A stretch of 64,000 nt of DNA. It comes from Photobacterium aquimaris (GTDB lineage Bacteria > Pseudomonadota > Gammaproteobacteria > Enterobacterales > Vibrionaceae). Where the stretch lies: the NCBI RefSeq assembly GCF_002954455.1, contig NZ_MSCC01000002.1, positions 639,434-703,433 on the forward strand. The letters run 5' to 3'. The notes below the pieces were generated by a model. It searched no databases and was not told where the DNA came from. It was given only the letters and a program-made list of their open reading frames with translations. How positions within the stretch are numbered: position 1 is the stretch's first letter; every line of letters begins with the position of its first letter. Position numbers and translations under genes: made by a program. Positions 18,021-26,999 of the stretch are shown here, piece after piece.

Positions 18021-18851
18021 TTAATACATACTTGCCACAATAACCTGAGTGGAGTGGAATAAAGCGTAAATAGGCATTCCTAAGCGTAATGTTTCATCCA
18101 TAACATCTTGATTATCTACAAAAGCACAAATACTAATATCATCGGTTAAGCTGATAGTGATCTCAGTCGATTTACGATCTTGCTTCATCGCGGTCAGTGT
18201 GCCAAGTAATTGGTTATCAAATCGATCTCGCTTGCCGTGAATGAGATTTTCTTCGCTACAAACCGTAATGGCTGGACCTTTAATTAATGTCACTACATCT
18301 TTATTTGGTTTGAGATGTAATCGCATTGTACTGCCATGAGTGATTGTCGCCTGAATATGATGATGCTCTGTGATTGCAATCGTAACAATATCATGTAGGT
18401 CATGGGTTTCGATTGTTGTTATATGACCAAAGAGTTGATTACGCGCACTGGTTTGTAACGAGAATCGACTCATTATGCCTAATAGGCTATCAAGAGGGGC
18501 ATTATCATCATTAAGTGCTTGTAAACCCATGTCTTGAATTTTATCTAACAGATCATACATTTGGATTAAACGTTGACCAAAACGTGTTAGGGTTGCACCA
18601 CCACCGCCTTTGCCACCTTTCTCACTATTAACCAATGGTTGTTGGTGGCAGCTATTCATATCTTTAATGGCATCAAATGCTGCTTTGTAGCTAATATCTG
18701 CTAATTTTGCACCTTGGCTAATTGAGCCTGTAGCATCGATCGCTTTTAATAATGCGATTCGACGCGGATTGGCAAACATTTTATTATCAATTTGTAGTGT
18801 CGCAATGGCAGTAAGATTCATGGTCTTATTCTTATTAGGTGTTTTACTCAT
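18021..18851 (-). CDS. modE: Molybdate-responsive transcriptional regulator ModE
   Basis: Binds molybdate and represses the molybdate transporter genes. The N-terminal winged HTH reads 'RRIALLKAIDATGSISQGAK' and the signature GGKGGGGATLTRFGQRLI follows. Two TOBE/Mop-like domains occupy about 130-276 (SRFSLQTSARNQ starts the first). 276 residues against 262 in E. coli. The extra N-terminal residues may mean that the start is at a later Met (MNLTAIAT). Its likely target, modABC, lies 20 kb away with a strong operator at 39290-39321. Confidence 0.93.
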   Translation of the reverse strand: MSKTPNKNKTMNLTAIATLQIDNKMFANPRRIALLKAIDATGSISQGAKLADISYKAAFDAIKDMNSCHQQPLVNSEKGGKGGGGATLTRFGQRLIQMYDLLDKIQDMGLQALNDDNAPLDSLLGIMSRFSLQTSARNQLFGHITTIETHDLHDIVTIAITEHHHIQATITHGSTMRLHLKPNKDVVTLIKGPAITVCSEENLIHGKRDRFDNQLLGTLTAMKQDRKSTEITISLTDDISICAFVDNQDVMDETLRLGMPIYALFHSTQVIVASMY

Positions 18852-18951
18852 GGTATCGCATTTTGCAATAGATCTTAAATCTAATCATGATGATTGTGTG
18901 TTGTGTAGATAAATAGGGTGAGGGTATATAGAAAAGTGTTAACATTCGCAA

Positions 18952-19003
18952 AAAAACCTCACTGAATTTGATTTATATCAATATCGTCATCAGTAAGGTT
19001 TTA
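18952..19003 (-). terminator. Terminator after tldD-pmbA
   Basis: AAAACCTCACTGA and TCAGTAAGGTTTT pair with one bulge. On the minus strand the stem is followed by a T-run, 14 nt past the pmbA stop. Confidence 0.6.
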
Positions 19004-19016
19004 TTCTCAAAAAGAA

Positions 19017-20360
19017 TTATTTCCCAGCAATATTTAACCGTGTAAAACGGATTTTAGGTGCATAGAAGCTGCGATTATAATCATTTTCTAATTGGTTACT
19101 GATAGCATCAATTTCTTTGAGCATTTGATAGAAATTACCAGCAACAGTAATACCACGAACGGCTTGCTGACGCTTGCCATCGCGACAAAGAAATCCGCTA
19201 GCACCAAATGAGAAGTCGCCACTTACCGCATCTGCACCTGAATGAACACCTTGCAATTCGACTAACTCTAGATACTCACCAGCAGTGATTTCAGCTTCAG
19301 AACTTGTACCAGTATTAATAACAGTATGACGAGAACTCACACCTAAGCCACCTTTAGCGGAACGTGAACCGTTAGCGGTGTTATTAATACCAAAATAGCT
19401 TGCTGTGTGACTATTATGTAATAAGCTACGCAGTTTGCCATCACCGACTAATAATGTGTCATGGGTTGCAAAACCTTCACTATCAAACGCTTTAATAGAG
19501 AAACCACCATTAATATATGCAGTATCAGTAATGGTGAGCAGCGGGTTCGCAACAAGCGTATCAAGCGCATCACGCCAAGGGTTGATCCCCTTCATCGCTG
19601 CTTGTCCTGACATGCACATTCCAAACGCAGAAAATAAACTACTTAAAGCACTAAGGGTGAAAATCACAGAATAATGCTTACTGGCAATAGGAGCGCCGTC
19701 TAATAGTGCTTGCGCCATCTCATAACCGTGATTAATACAATAATTAGGATCTAATTGATTAAATACACGTCCAGATGACATGCCGCCGTGCATGGCTTGT
19801 TTACCGTCTTTTTCATAAAGGGTGTAAGCATAGCAATAGGTTGAACGTTCACTGTGGTTACACAATGTGCCTTGAGTATTAGCAAGAATGATATGACTAT
19901 CTGATTCGGCAAAGCCATTGTAAGGCGCGCTGGTTGCGTTGGGTTTGCTTACCACGCCTTGTTCTAACGATAATGCGAGTGCAATCTTTTCATCCACAGT
20001 TGCCGTTTCAGTTTGATAAATTTCAGGCTCAGTTGTTGCAAGTCGACTATCTATACAGCTTATTTTTTGGTGGGGATCTTGTTGGGAATATTGCGCATTA
20101 GTCAGTGCATTATCCACCATTAAATCCAGGCTCGCGAGATCAAGTGATTCAGAATAACTGGTGGCTGTGCGTTGATCTTTAACCACGCGTACACCAATCA
20201 CTTGACCTGAAGTGACTTTATATTCATCAAGTTCGCCTTGGTTAGCCTTTAATGAAAAATTGTTGCTGCGGTTAGCAATGACATCGGCAGCAGCGTCTTG
20301 TGCCTTAACACGATCAAGTACGTAATCAATCGCTTGCTGTAGTGCGTTTTGATCTGCCAT
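19017..20360 (-). CDS. pmbA: TldE/PmbA family metallopeptidase partner
   Basis: 447 residues. PmbA/TldE forms a heterodimeric peptidase with TldD; TldE has the fold but lacks the zinc site, and none is visible here. Family traits: 'QGELDEYKVTSGQVIGVRVVKDQRTATSYSE' near residues 37-67 (given in part), a central 'GFATHDTLLVGDGKL', and the C-terminal 'GDFSFGASGFLCRDGK' and 'GITVAGNFYQMLKEI'. It overlaps tldD by one base (TAATG), so the two are translationally coupled. The complex trims peptides, including microcin B17 and CcdA in E. coli. This may be a second, non-canonical pair (see tldD). Confidence 0.88.
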   Translation of the reverse strand: MADQNALQQAIDYVLDRVKAQDAAADVIANRSNNFSLKANQGELDEYKVTSGQVIGVRVVKDQRTATSYSESLDLASLDLMVDNALTNAQYSQQDPHQKISCIDSRLATTEPEIYQTETATVDEKIALALSLEQGVVSKPNATSAPYNGFAESDSHIILANTQGTLCNHSERSTYCYAYTLYEKDGKQAMHGGMSSGRVFNQLDPNYCINHGYEMAQALLDGAPIASKHYSVIFTLSALSSLFSAFGMCMSGQAAMKGINPWRDALDTLVANPLLTITDTAYINGGFSIKAFDSEGFATHDTLLVGDGKLRSLLHNSHTASYFGINNTANGSRSAKGGLGVSSRHTVINTGTSSEAEITAGEYLELVELQGVHSGADAVSGDFSFGASGFLCRDGKRQQAVRGITVAGNFYQMLKEIDAISNQLENDYNRSFYAPKIRFTRLNIAGK

Positions 20361-21745
20361 TAGTTGCCACCTCCTACAAGAATATTATCTACTTTCAATG
20401 CAGCTTGACCCACCGTTGTCGGTACTGAACCACTAACTGAACCACACATGCCAGCAGCAAGGGCAAAATCATTACCGATCATACTAATTTCTTTTAATAC
20501 TTTAGGTCCGGTGCTGATTAAGGTTGCAGACTTTAGTGGTTTAGTAATTTTGCCATTTTCAACCAAATATGCTTCTTGAACCGCAAAGTTAAACTCACCA
20601 GTGCCGGGTTGTACTGAACCACCACCCATTTTTTTAGCGTAAATACCGCGTTCAACACCAGCAAGCATATCGTCAAGCGTACTAGTGCCTGGTTCAATAA
20701 AGGTATTACGCATGCGTGAGGTTGGTGCAAACTTATAAGATTCTCGGCGGCCTGATCCTGTGCGCGCAAAACCTGTTTTTAAGCCACCCATACGATCAAC
20801 CATAAAGCTAGTTAGCTTACCGTCTTTAATTAATTGCGTACGCTGCGTTTCCATGCCTTCGTCATCAATGTTAATTGAGCCCCATTGGTTGGTCATGGTG
20901 CCGTCATCAACAGCACTGACGACAGAGTTAGCAATTATTTCACCCATTTTATCATGAAATACGGATGCTTTTTTAGCGACAGAGGTTGTTTCAAGTAAGT
21001 GGCCACAAGCTTCGTGGAAGATTACGCCACCAAACCCATTACCTATAATGACGGGCATTTCACCTGAAGGGCAAGCTTCTGCAAACAGTTTAACCATTGC
21101 TTGTTTAGCGACATCATGGCCAAGTTTTTGTGCATCAATGTGAGTATTAAACTCCCAGCCTGTAAATGCACCAGGTGCTTCATAGCCAGTAGATTGTTCG
21201 CTGCCATTTTGGGCAACGGCATTTGCCGATATGCGGGTGTAATGGCGGGTGTCGTCGATATGAAGACCATCGGAATTAAAGATTTCGATTTGTTGTTCAC
21301 GTTGAGCAACACTGCCGATAAATTGGGCTATTTTTTCATTCTCAGCTCGAGCGGCTTGATCTGCTAGGCGTAAAAAAGCAATTTTAGCCGCCATGTTGGC
21401 ATCTTGGCTTAGCGGTAATTGACAGCTATGTTTATTGTCATAACGATTTAAGTTAAGCGCTCCCGCCGTTAAAATCTGGTCGCGTTTATCTTTCGCCGCG
21501 AGCAGGGACGTTACGCGTTTTAATTCTTCTTCATCAGTACTGTTGGTGTAACCGTAAAGTACTTTATGCCCAAAAAATAGGCGGATACCAATCCCAAAAT
21601 CAATGCCTGAGTTAACTTTATCTATTTCAGCTGAAATAAGTTGGACAGAACTGGATTGGTGATGTTCAACAAATAATTCAGCGAAGTCAGCACCAAGGAA
21701 TAGGGCGTGATCAATCACTGTTTTAGCAGTATTAGGGTTTAGCAT
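20360..21745 (-). CDS. tldD: TldD family zinc metallopeptidase
   Basis: 461 residues, the catalytic half of a TldD/TldE peptidase. The HExxxH zinc motif is HEACGH (about residue 239), followed by 'DDGTMTNQWGSINIDDEGM', 'GSGRRESYKFAPTSRMRNT' and the Cys-bearing 'GMCGSVSGSVPTTVGQ'. In E. coli TldD, from memory, the motif region reads HEAVGHGLEGD and then RRGTSVF; here it reads HEACGHLLETTSVAKKASVF, closer to archaeal and Gram-positive TldD. This, and the direct pairing with pmbA, suggest a paralogue rather than the housekeeping tldD (inference). Confidence 0.88.
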   Translation of the reverse strand: MLNPNTAKTVIDHALFLGADFAELFVEHHQSSSVQLISAEIDKVNSGIDFGIGIRLFFGHKVLYGYTNSTDEEELKRVTSLLAAKDKRDQILTAGALNLNRYDNKHSCQLPLSQDANMAAKIAFLRLADQAARAENEKIAQFIGSVAQREQQIEIFNSDGLHIDDTRHYTRISANAVAQNGSEQSTGYEAPGAFTGWEFNTHIDAQKLGHDVAKQAMVKLFAEACPSGEMPVIIGNGFGGVIFHEACGHLLETTSVAKKASVFHDKMGEIIANSVVSAVDDGTMTNQWGSINIDDEGMETQRTQLIKDGKLTSFMVDRMGGLKTGFARTGSGRRESYKFAPTSRMRNTFIEPGTSTLDDMLAGVERGIYAKKMGGGSVQPGTGEFNFAVQEAYLVENGKITKPLKSATLISTGPKVLKEISMIGNDFALAAGMCGSVSGSVPTTVGQAALKVDNILVGGGN

Positions 21746-21861
21746 CTGTGCTCCCTTCTTTTTATGAGCTCTATTTTATAACCTAGCAGTAAAGAGATAA
21801 AAATTCTCACTATTACTGCAATCGGTATGAGCAATGGTTCGATAATGACGAATAAATAAAA

Positions 21862-22851
21862 TTATTTAGCGAGAGTATTTTCTACAATCGAACACAGAAT
21901 ATTTTCAAGTTCATCCCACGGTAGAATTTCACTATCAATCACTTCAATGCGTGATTCAAAGCCTTCTAATGACAGCTCATTCACAGATACCACTTGATTG
22001 ACAACGTTAAATGCAAAGCAACCATTTTCAGTATTAACTACCGCTTTAATACGGTTAGCATTAAGATTAGAAAATAAGCTAAATAATTTTGAAAATTCAA
22101 ATAATTGATCGGCAGCAAAGAACCATCCACAACTGTGATATCCCTGACCGTGGTTTTCTTTTCGAATAAATTGCTGACCTGGTGCTAATTCTAATTCTGG
22201 TAATGGCTCAGCTTGATCGTGACTGTGATGATGGTGGCTATGCTGTGCTTGACGATCTGTGCGTTCAATATCAAGCCATTCAAGTTCAAGACGACCATGT
22301 TCAACTTCTGCAATTAAGGCTTTTTTAGGTTCGGCTTTTTCCATGGCTGTTTGAAAGGTGTATAAATCAAAATCATCACATTGGTCAATTTTATTAGCAA
22401 CCACGACATCAGCGAGTGCAAGTTGATCTTGAAAATTGGCGTTATCGGTATAAACGCTATCAGCAAAGTGGCGTGGATCTACAACGGTTATTGTTGCGCG
22501 AAGATCAACATAATTACGGTAGCTTTCAGAGGTTAATTTGTGGATAACTTCTTTAGGGTGGCCTAAGCCTGTAGGTTCAAGTAATAAACGATCAGGTTTT
22601 TGTGCCAGTAGAGCATTAATACCTACAGACATTGGCAGTCCAGCAACACAGCACATGCAGCCGCCCGGAACTTCTTTAATGATAGCGCCTTGTTGTTCTA
22701 AAATAGCGCCATCAACACCAACATTGCCGAACTCATTAATTAAAATAGCCCATTTTTCGTGTTCTGGTTTGCGTGCAAGTAAAGAGAGAATTGAGGTTGT
22801 TTTCCCCGCGCCTAAAAAGCCTGTAATGATATTAGTTGGAATACGTTTCAT
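21862..22851 (-). CDS. yeiR: CobW/COG0523 GTPase, YeiR-like zinc metallochaperone
   Basis: A G3E-family GTPase, 329 residues: P-loop GFLGAGKTT (11-19), the metal-binding CxCC motif GGCMCC (C65, C67, C68), 'EPTGLGHP' (Walker B-like region), 'NKIDQCD' (base recognition), and a His-rich loop HSHHHHSHD near 208-216. The C-terminal CobW_C domain follows. It resembles E. coli YeiR (328 residues) closely in the N-terminal half. Such proteins deliver zinc to client enzymes. It lies 116 bp upstream of tldD on the same strand and could share a transcript with this zinc peptidase. Confidence 0.85.
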   Translation of the reverse strand: MKRIPTNIITGFLGAGKTTSILSLLARKPEHEKWAILINEFGNVGVDGAILEQQGAIIKEVPGGCMCCVAGLPMSVGINALLAQKPDRLLLEPTGLGHPKEVIHKLTSESYRNYVDLRATITVVDPRHFADSVYTDNANFQDQLALADVVVANKIDQCDDFDLYTFQTAMEKAEPKKALIAEVEHGRLELEWLDIERTDRQAQHSHHHHSHDQAEPLPELELAPGQQFIRKENHGQGYHSCGWFFAADQLFEFSKLFSLFSNLNANRIKAVVNTENGCFAFNVVNQVVSVNELSLEGFESRIEVIDSEILPWDELENILCSIVENTLAK

Positions 22852-23052
22852 ATGTGACTAAATTCCTAAACGATTGAGCACGAAATAATTATCTCAGTTT
22901 ACGTGAGTGACATTAAAGTGACTAGCATAACTCGATGAAGCGTTATCTAAGTGCTGTTTTTGAGTGCAAAAATGGTGCAAGTGAAAAAATGCTATATATG
23001 TTATAGCGTTTTTGGCATCATGGTTTTTTCAATGATAAGACGGAAAGTAAGC

Positions 23053-23265
23053 ATGATTAATTGGTGTATTGTCAGTTCTGATTTGATAAAGAAAATAGGT
23101 CATGATGCGACTAATGATTACCTTTATATCGATTTTGGCCAGCGTGGTGAGTATGAGATATATAGCCATGTATCGTTATATGCTTTTTCTCATTTTAGGT
23201 TAGCAGCGTCGATTGATGAATATTATCAGCAAGTGATTAAAATAAGTTATTCAATAATGTCTTAG
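23053..23265 (+). CDS. KTSC domain protein
   Basis: 70 residues from the ATG at 23053, which has GGAAAG upstream; the open frame runs further up to 22951. The pattern 'SSDLIKKIGHDATNDYLYIDF' followed by 'YEIYSHVSLYAFSHFRLAAS' matches the KTSC domain ('S..i..igYd.....L.v.F..G..Y.Y..Vp...y..l..A.S'), although the final KTSC-like 'S.G.yf' is 'SIDEYYQQ'. The function of the domain is unclear; it is often fused to or found near RNA-related proteins. Confidence 0.6.
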   Translation: MINWCIVSSDLIKKIGHDATNDYLYIDFGQRGEYEIYSHVSLYAFSHFRLAASIDEYYQQVIKISYSIMS

Positions 23266-23419
23266 TGGTAATTTAGTTATCATTTTAAATTTTGTATAGG
23301 CTTGAAGTTAATACGTAAAAGGCATAATTTAACTCGTTATTAAAATAACATGCGGTGTATTATTTAATTCACCGTTAGCGATTATAAGTAAATGTTATTT
23401 ATCAATAAGTGAGTTAGTA

Positions 23420-24271
23420 ATGAGTATTGCTCTTTTGACAGAAGATGAGTTTCTACACAACAATCGAATTGGTCAGCAGCAGTGGCAAGACAGTCCCATA
23501 ACGTGGCTGACCTTAAAAGCTATAGGATTATGTCACGAGCAGCGAACGGAAGCATTAAACCTTACAGCAGAGTCTTATGCACGTACTATTCAGCAGTGTT
23601 CCCACGTTCATTCTGTTCGTTGGCGCGTGAAAAATCCACAACATTTAATGGAAAAAATTGTTAGAAAAACCCAGCCGCATAGTCCTACTTTTAACGCTAA
23701 ATATCTTGGTATTAATCAATATAATTATGATGAAATTGTTACTGATCTGATTGGTGTTCGAGCATTACATTTGTATAAAGATGATGGTTTAACTATTCAT
23801 GATTATTTAATCAATCAATGGCAGTATGAAGAACCACCTATTTATTATGTAAGAAGTGGTGATGATGAAGTTTTTGCTGAATTGTCACAAGATATTCAAG
23901 TGAAAATTCATCCTGCGGGTTACCGTTCGTTGCATTATGTCTTTGGTAGCGAGTTACAACAACGGCGTATTTCTACTGAAGTGCAAGTACGGACTATTTT
24001 TGAAGAAGCATGGACAGAAATAGATCATAAAATTCGTTATCCAAATTTTTCGACTAATACAGAAATCTGTTCTTTTTTATTAATATTTAATCGTCTGGTT
24101 GGATCAGCTGATGAGATGGGCTCGTTTGTTAAACAACTTGCTATTGAAGCAGAGCAGCGCCAACAAGCATTAACCACATCGAAAAATTTGACTGAAAATA
24201 GTGCGGGTAATATGGAGTATTTATTTCAAAAATTATCAGATGGAACAAAAAAAATAACGATTATCAATTAG
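23420..24271 (+). CDS. RelA/SpoT-domain protein (alarmone synthetase-like), 3' end frameshifted
   Basis: Predicted (p)ppGpp synthetase-like protein, single-domain type. Synthetase motifs: 'DLIGVRA' (109-115), 'GYRSLHYVF' (167-175), EVQVRT (187-192) and 'EAWTEIDHKIRYP' (196-208); no HD hydrolase domain precedes them. As read, the protein is 283 residues and ends TKKITIIN. The -1 frame continues without a break for a further 50 codons, as described at 24247-24414. It resembles the RelA/SpoT-domain proteins of Vibrionaceae and may be related to RelV, although RelV is shorter. The gene is probably monocistronic. Confidence 0.75.
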   Translation: MSIALLTEDEFLHNNRIGQQQWQDSPITWLTLKAIGLCHEQRTEALNLTAESYARTIQQCSHVHSVRWRVKNPQHLMEKIVRKTQPHSPTFNAKYLGINQYNYDEIVTDLIGVRALHLYKDDGLTIHDYLINQWQYEEPPIYYVRSGDDEVFAELSQDIQVKIHPAGYRSLHYVFGSELQQRRISTEVQVRTIFEEAWTEIDHKIRYPNFSTNTEICSFLLIFNRLVGSADEMGSFVKQLAIEAEQRQQALTTSKNLTENSAGNMEYLFQKLSDGTKKITIIN

Positions 24272-24414
24272 TTATAGAACAATTGCGGCAACAGATAATG
24301 CAACTTCAGTCAGATAAAAAAGCGTTACAACAATCGATACATTCTAATATGTTTACATCAAAAACAACGACGACTCAACGACGTTATAAAGCATCTGAAT
24401 TGTTAGACAAATAG
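24247..24414 (+). other. A8 slippery site and -1 frame extension of the RelA/SpoT gene
   Basis: A8 at 24247-24254 contains A_AAA_AAA in the reading phase (ACA AAA AAA ATA). A -1 shift continues as NNDYQLVIEQLRQQIMQLQ and then a Lys/Gln-rich, coiled-coil-like tail ending RRYKASELLDK and a stop at 24412-24414. The extension looks like real coding sequence. It is either a programmed shift, transcript slippage, or a missing A. Confidence 0.65.
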
Positions 24415-24527
24415 TCAGTCTATCTGTTTTTCGGATGGATTCTAGCTTGTTAAGAGCAAAAAAACATTTATAGTAATATGCATAAAAGCTATCAATTATA
24501 AAAAATAAATGTACTGAGGAAATTTTG

Positions 24528-24950
24528 ATGAGAACGCGGTTGGATCGTATTCGCCATGCGGTTTGTTTTGAAGTTATTGGCCTAATTTTATTGGTTGGAG
24601 TATTAAGTCAATTAGGGTTTGATGGAGGTCATGTCGGCGTAGTAGGGATTGCTTTTTCAATTTTAGCAACGGGTTGGAACTATATATATAATATATGGTT
24701 TGATCGTATGTTGTACCGTCGCTATAAAACAGCAGTCAAAACAACTGCTATCCGTATTGTTCACAGCCTTGGATTTGAAGCTGGTCTACTTGTTGTTACT
24801 ATTCCTATTTTGTCATGGGTGCTGAAAGTGACTCTTTGGGAGGCTTTTGTTCTTGATATTGGTATGGTGCTTTTTTATCTTATTTATGCATATGTTTATA
24901 ACATTGTTTATGACCGTTTATTTCCAATACCAGCAGTACAGCAAGATTAA
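24528..24950 (+). CDS. PACE family efflux transporter
   Basis: 140 residues with four membrane helices arranged as two tandem BTP repeats: 'RIRHAVCFEVIGLILLVGVL...WNYIYNIWFDR' and 'RIVHSLGFEAGLLVVTIPIL...YVYNIVYDRLFP'. The repeated 'R..H...FE' with its membrane Glu is the key ion-coupling feature of PACE (AceI-like) transporters, which export chlorhexidine, acriflavine or polyamines. The ATG at 24528 has TGAGGA 7 nt ahead; the TTG at 24525 is less likely. A terminator follows at 24967. Confidence 0.88.
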   Translation: MRTRLDRIRHAVCFEVIGLILLVGVLSQLGFDGGHVGVVGIAFSILATGWNYIYNIWFDRMLYRRYKTAVKTTAIRIVHSLGFEAGLLVVTIPILSWVLKVTLWEAFVLDIGMVLFYLIYAYVYNIVYDRLFPIPAVQQD

Positions 24951-24966
24951 AAGATAATTATTTGAT

Positions 24967-25006
24967 AAAAGCCCCTAAAGACAATTGTAATTAGGGGCTT
25001 TTTTTT
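24967..25006. terminator. Convergent terminator, PACE and GGDEF genes
   Basis: AAAAGCCCCTAA / TTAGGGGCTTTT, 12-bp stem, then a T-run on the plus strand; the A-run at the left serves the minus strand. Confidence 0.85.
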
Positions 25007-26516
25007 AATGACGAATATAAAAGCTATAACAATTCTTGCCTTTTTTCTTACTGTCATAAACAGCTTTATCAGCATTAATGATTAATTGTTCAATATCGCG
25101 TGTTTCGTTATCTGTGAGCGCCACACCAATAGAAGCTGAAAATGGAATCGTTAATGTACCATTACTTACTGAGCCATTAAGATCAACAACAAGCTTTTGT
25201 AATTTTGTAATTAAATCAAATTCTTTGTTGTAGTTATTGGTGAGAACAATAAATTCATCTCCTCCAAATCGACCAATTAAATCTGTAGGATGATTAAAAA
25301 ATGAGGTTACATGCTGAGCAAACATTGCAATAACATCATCCCCATAATGATGACCTAATGTGTCATTGATTGTTTTCAGGTTATCAAGATCAATAAATAG
25401 TAATGCAAAGTCATTAAGATATTTTTGAATGGTAGTATTAGCATGTTGAATGAAATATTTACGGTTTAATAAATTAGTGCGTGAGCAATAAACACCATCT
25501 TTAGTTGTACTAATGATGTTATTAAAGTGGTGATTCATTACAATATTATCATTTTTTGACTGTGATTGAATGGGTATAATCCCCGCACTTTCTTTAATGA
25601 AATCATCAATAGGTGATGTAATGATAGATACTTTTTTCATTAAATAAAATCCAAGTCCGACTGATGCTAAGATAGAAATTAAAATATTTATGATAACGAA
25701 TGTAAATTTATCCTTTAAATATTGATTGTAATTAATTGTTGTTAATAAATACCATGGTGTGTTTTTTAATGGGGTAAGTGTTAATCTTTCAAGTTGATAA
25801 TTATTATTGATTGTATAATAATTAAATGTTTTTTTATTCGTAATGTTTTTTGATATTTGTTTACTATCTAATGAAGAATAAAAATTATCACTTTTAAGTA
25901 TTTTAATATTTCTACAATTATTATTTGAGTCTCTACAATTATTTAAAATAGCATTTCTAATACTAGTGTTTTCTTGATAAGCAAGTGCATTCTTTATTTC
26001 AGAATATGAGACAGATGCAAAAATAGTACCGCTGTCATCGGCGTTAGTGAAAGCTTTGCATATAATATAAACATAGCTATTAGAAATAGGAGAATAGATT
26101 AGATTACTTATTGCTAGTTTGTTTTTTTGTATTGCTTGTTGGAAATAGCGACGATAACTAATATTTTCGATACTATCGCTATATGTTGTTACTGCGTTGC
26201 CTTTAATATCACTGATACCTAATATTTCGATATTAAAAGCTTCTTGGTAAGGACGTACAATTTCAATTCGTTGTGTTAATAATAATGACGTATCTTTGAC
26301 TATATCATCATTTGAAATGGCGGTGAGTAGATTAGTATGCTTGCTAATAATAGTTGCAACGTTATTTTCTGTAACAGCTTTATTCCGTGAAAGTAATTTA
26401 TGAATATTACTATATTGGTTATAGGACCAATAAGAGATATTAAATACAATTAATAAGCTTAGACATAGTAAAGTGTAGTGGATGATTTTTTTTCTAATAC
26501 TATGGCTAATGTTCAT
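25005..26516 (-). CDS. Cache-domain diguanylate cyclase (GGDEF)
   Basis: 503 residues. An N-terminal membrane helix (about 10-33), a periplasmic Cache-like sensor (about 35-270), a second membrane helix (about 275-295), and a GGDEF domain from about residue 340. The domain has 'FALLFIDLDNLKTINDTLGHHYGDD' and the intact signature GRFGGDEFIVL, so cyclase activity is expected. The inhibitory I-site RxxD, five residues before GGDEF, reads HPTD; the Arg is missing, which suggests no product inhibition (inference). No EAL domain. The ligand of the sensor is unknown. Confidence 0.88.
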   Translation of the reverse strand: MNISHSIRKKIIHYTLLCLSLLIVFNISYWSYNQYSNIHKLLSRNKAVTENNVATIISKHTNLLTAISNDDIVKDTSLLLTQRIEIVRPYQEAFNIEILGISDIKGNAVTTYSDSIENISYRRYFQQAIQKNKLAISNLIYSPISNSYVYIICKAFTNADDSGTIFASVSYSEIKNALAYQENTSIRNAILNNCRDSNNNCRNIKILKSDNFYSSLDSKQISKNITNKKTFNYYTINNNYQLERLTLTPLKNTPWYLLTTINYNQYLKDKFTFVIINILISILASVGLGFYLMKKVSIITSPIDDFIKESAGIIPIQSQSKNDNIVMNHHFNNIISTTKDGVYCSRTNLLNRKYFIQHANTTIQKYLNDFALLFIDLDNLKTINDTLGHHYGDDVIAMFAQHVTSFFNHPTDLIGRFGGDEFIVLTNNYNKEFDLITKLQKLVVDLNGSVSNGTLTIPFSASIGVALTDNETRDIEQLIINADKAVYDSKKKGKNCYSFYIRH

Positions 26517-26999
26517 GCTGTGGTGTCTTTTTCATTAGAAAACGTAGTGATAGCTAATTATGTGGCATTCTACTGCTTTATAATTATTGATGAATAGTCT
26601 TTATTTGTAACAATTTCTTATGTTTTTAACTGAAAGTTACTATAAAACACTACTGCATAATAATTAGCTTTTTATGTGAAAATAGTGAAACTTAGCAGTA
26701 ATTTGAGTTAGAAGGTCGTCTTTAGATATCTGTTGAAATGATGAGAAGTCAAATCTACTACAGTATTAATTGAGAATACTGCTATAATGTATACCGTTCA
26801 AAATGAGCTCTAATAAGTAGACTAGTATTGGATAGTACTGAATCAGAAAGCATAGATAATACTATTTATTTAAATTAAATTTATTTATAAACCAGTTCGA
26901 ATTGATCTGCGATAGTTTGCTTGTATGTGTTTGTTTTTAAAACAATGCTTAGAATGTCAGTGAATTATACCATCAGATTTTTGTTATAGGTGATGTACG
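26517..26999. other. Intergenic region, 483 bp
   Basis: AT-rich divergent region between the cyclase gene and pqiA. A TATAAT-type -10 element occurs near 26782-26788 (GCTATAATG) and would drive the pqi operon with a long leader. No ORF or RNA gene recognised. Confidence 0.4.

Noticed and set aside
22970..23053. N-terminal extension of the KTSC gene to 22951
   Set aside because: The extension has no conserved pattern, and the ATG at 23053 has a better ribosome site.
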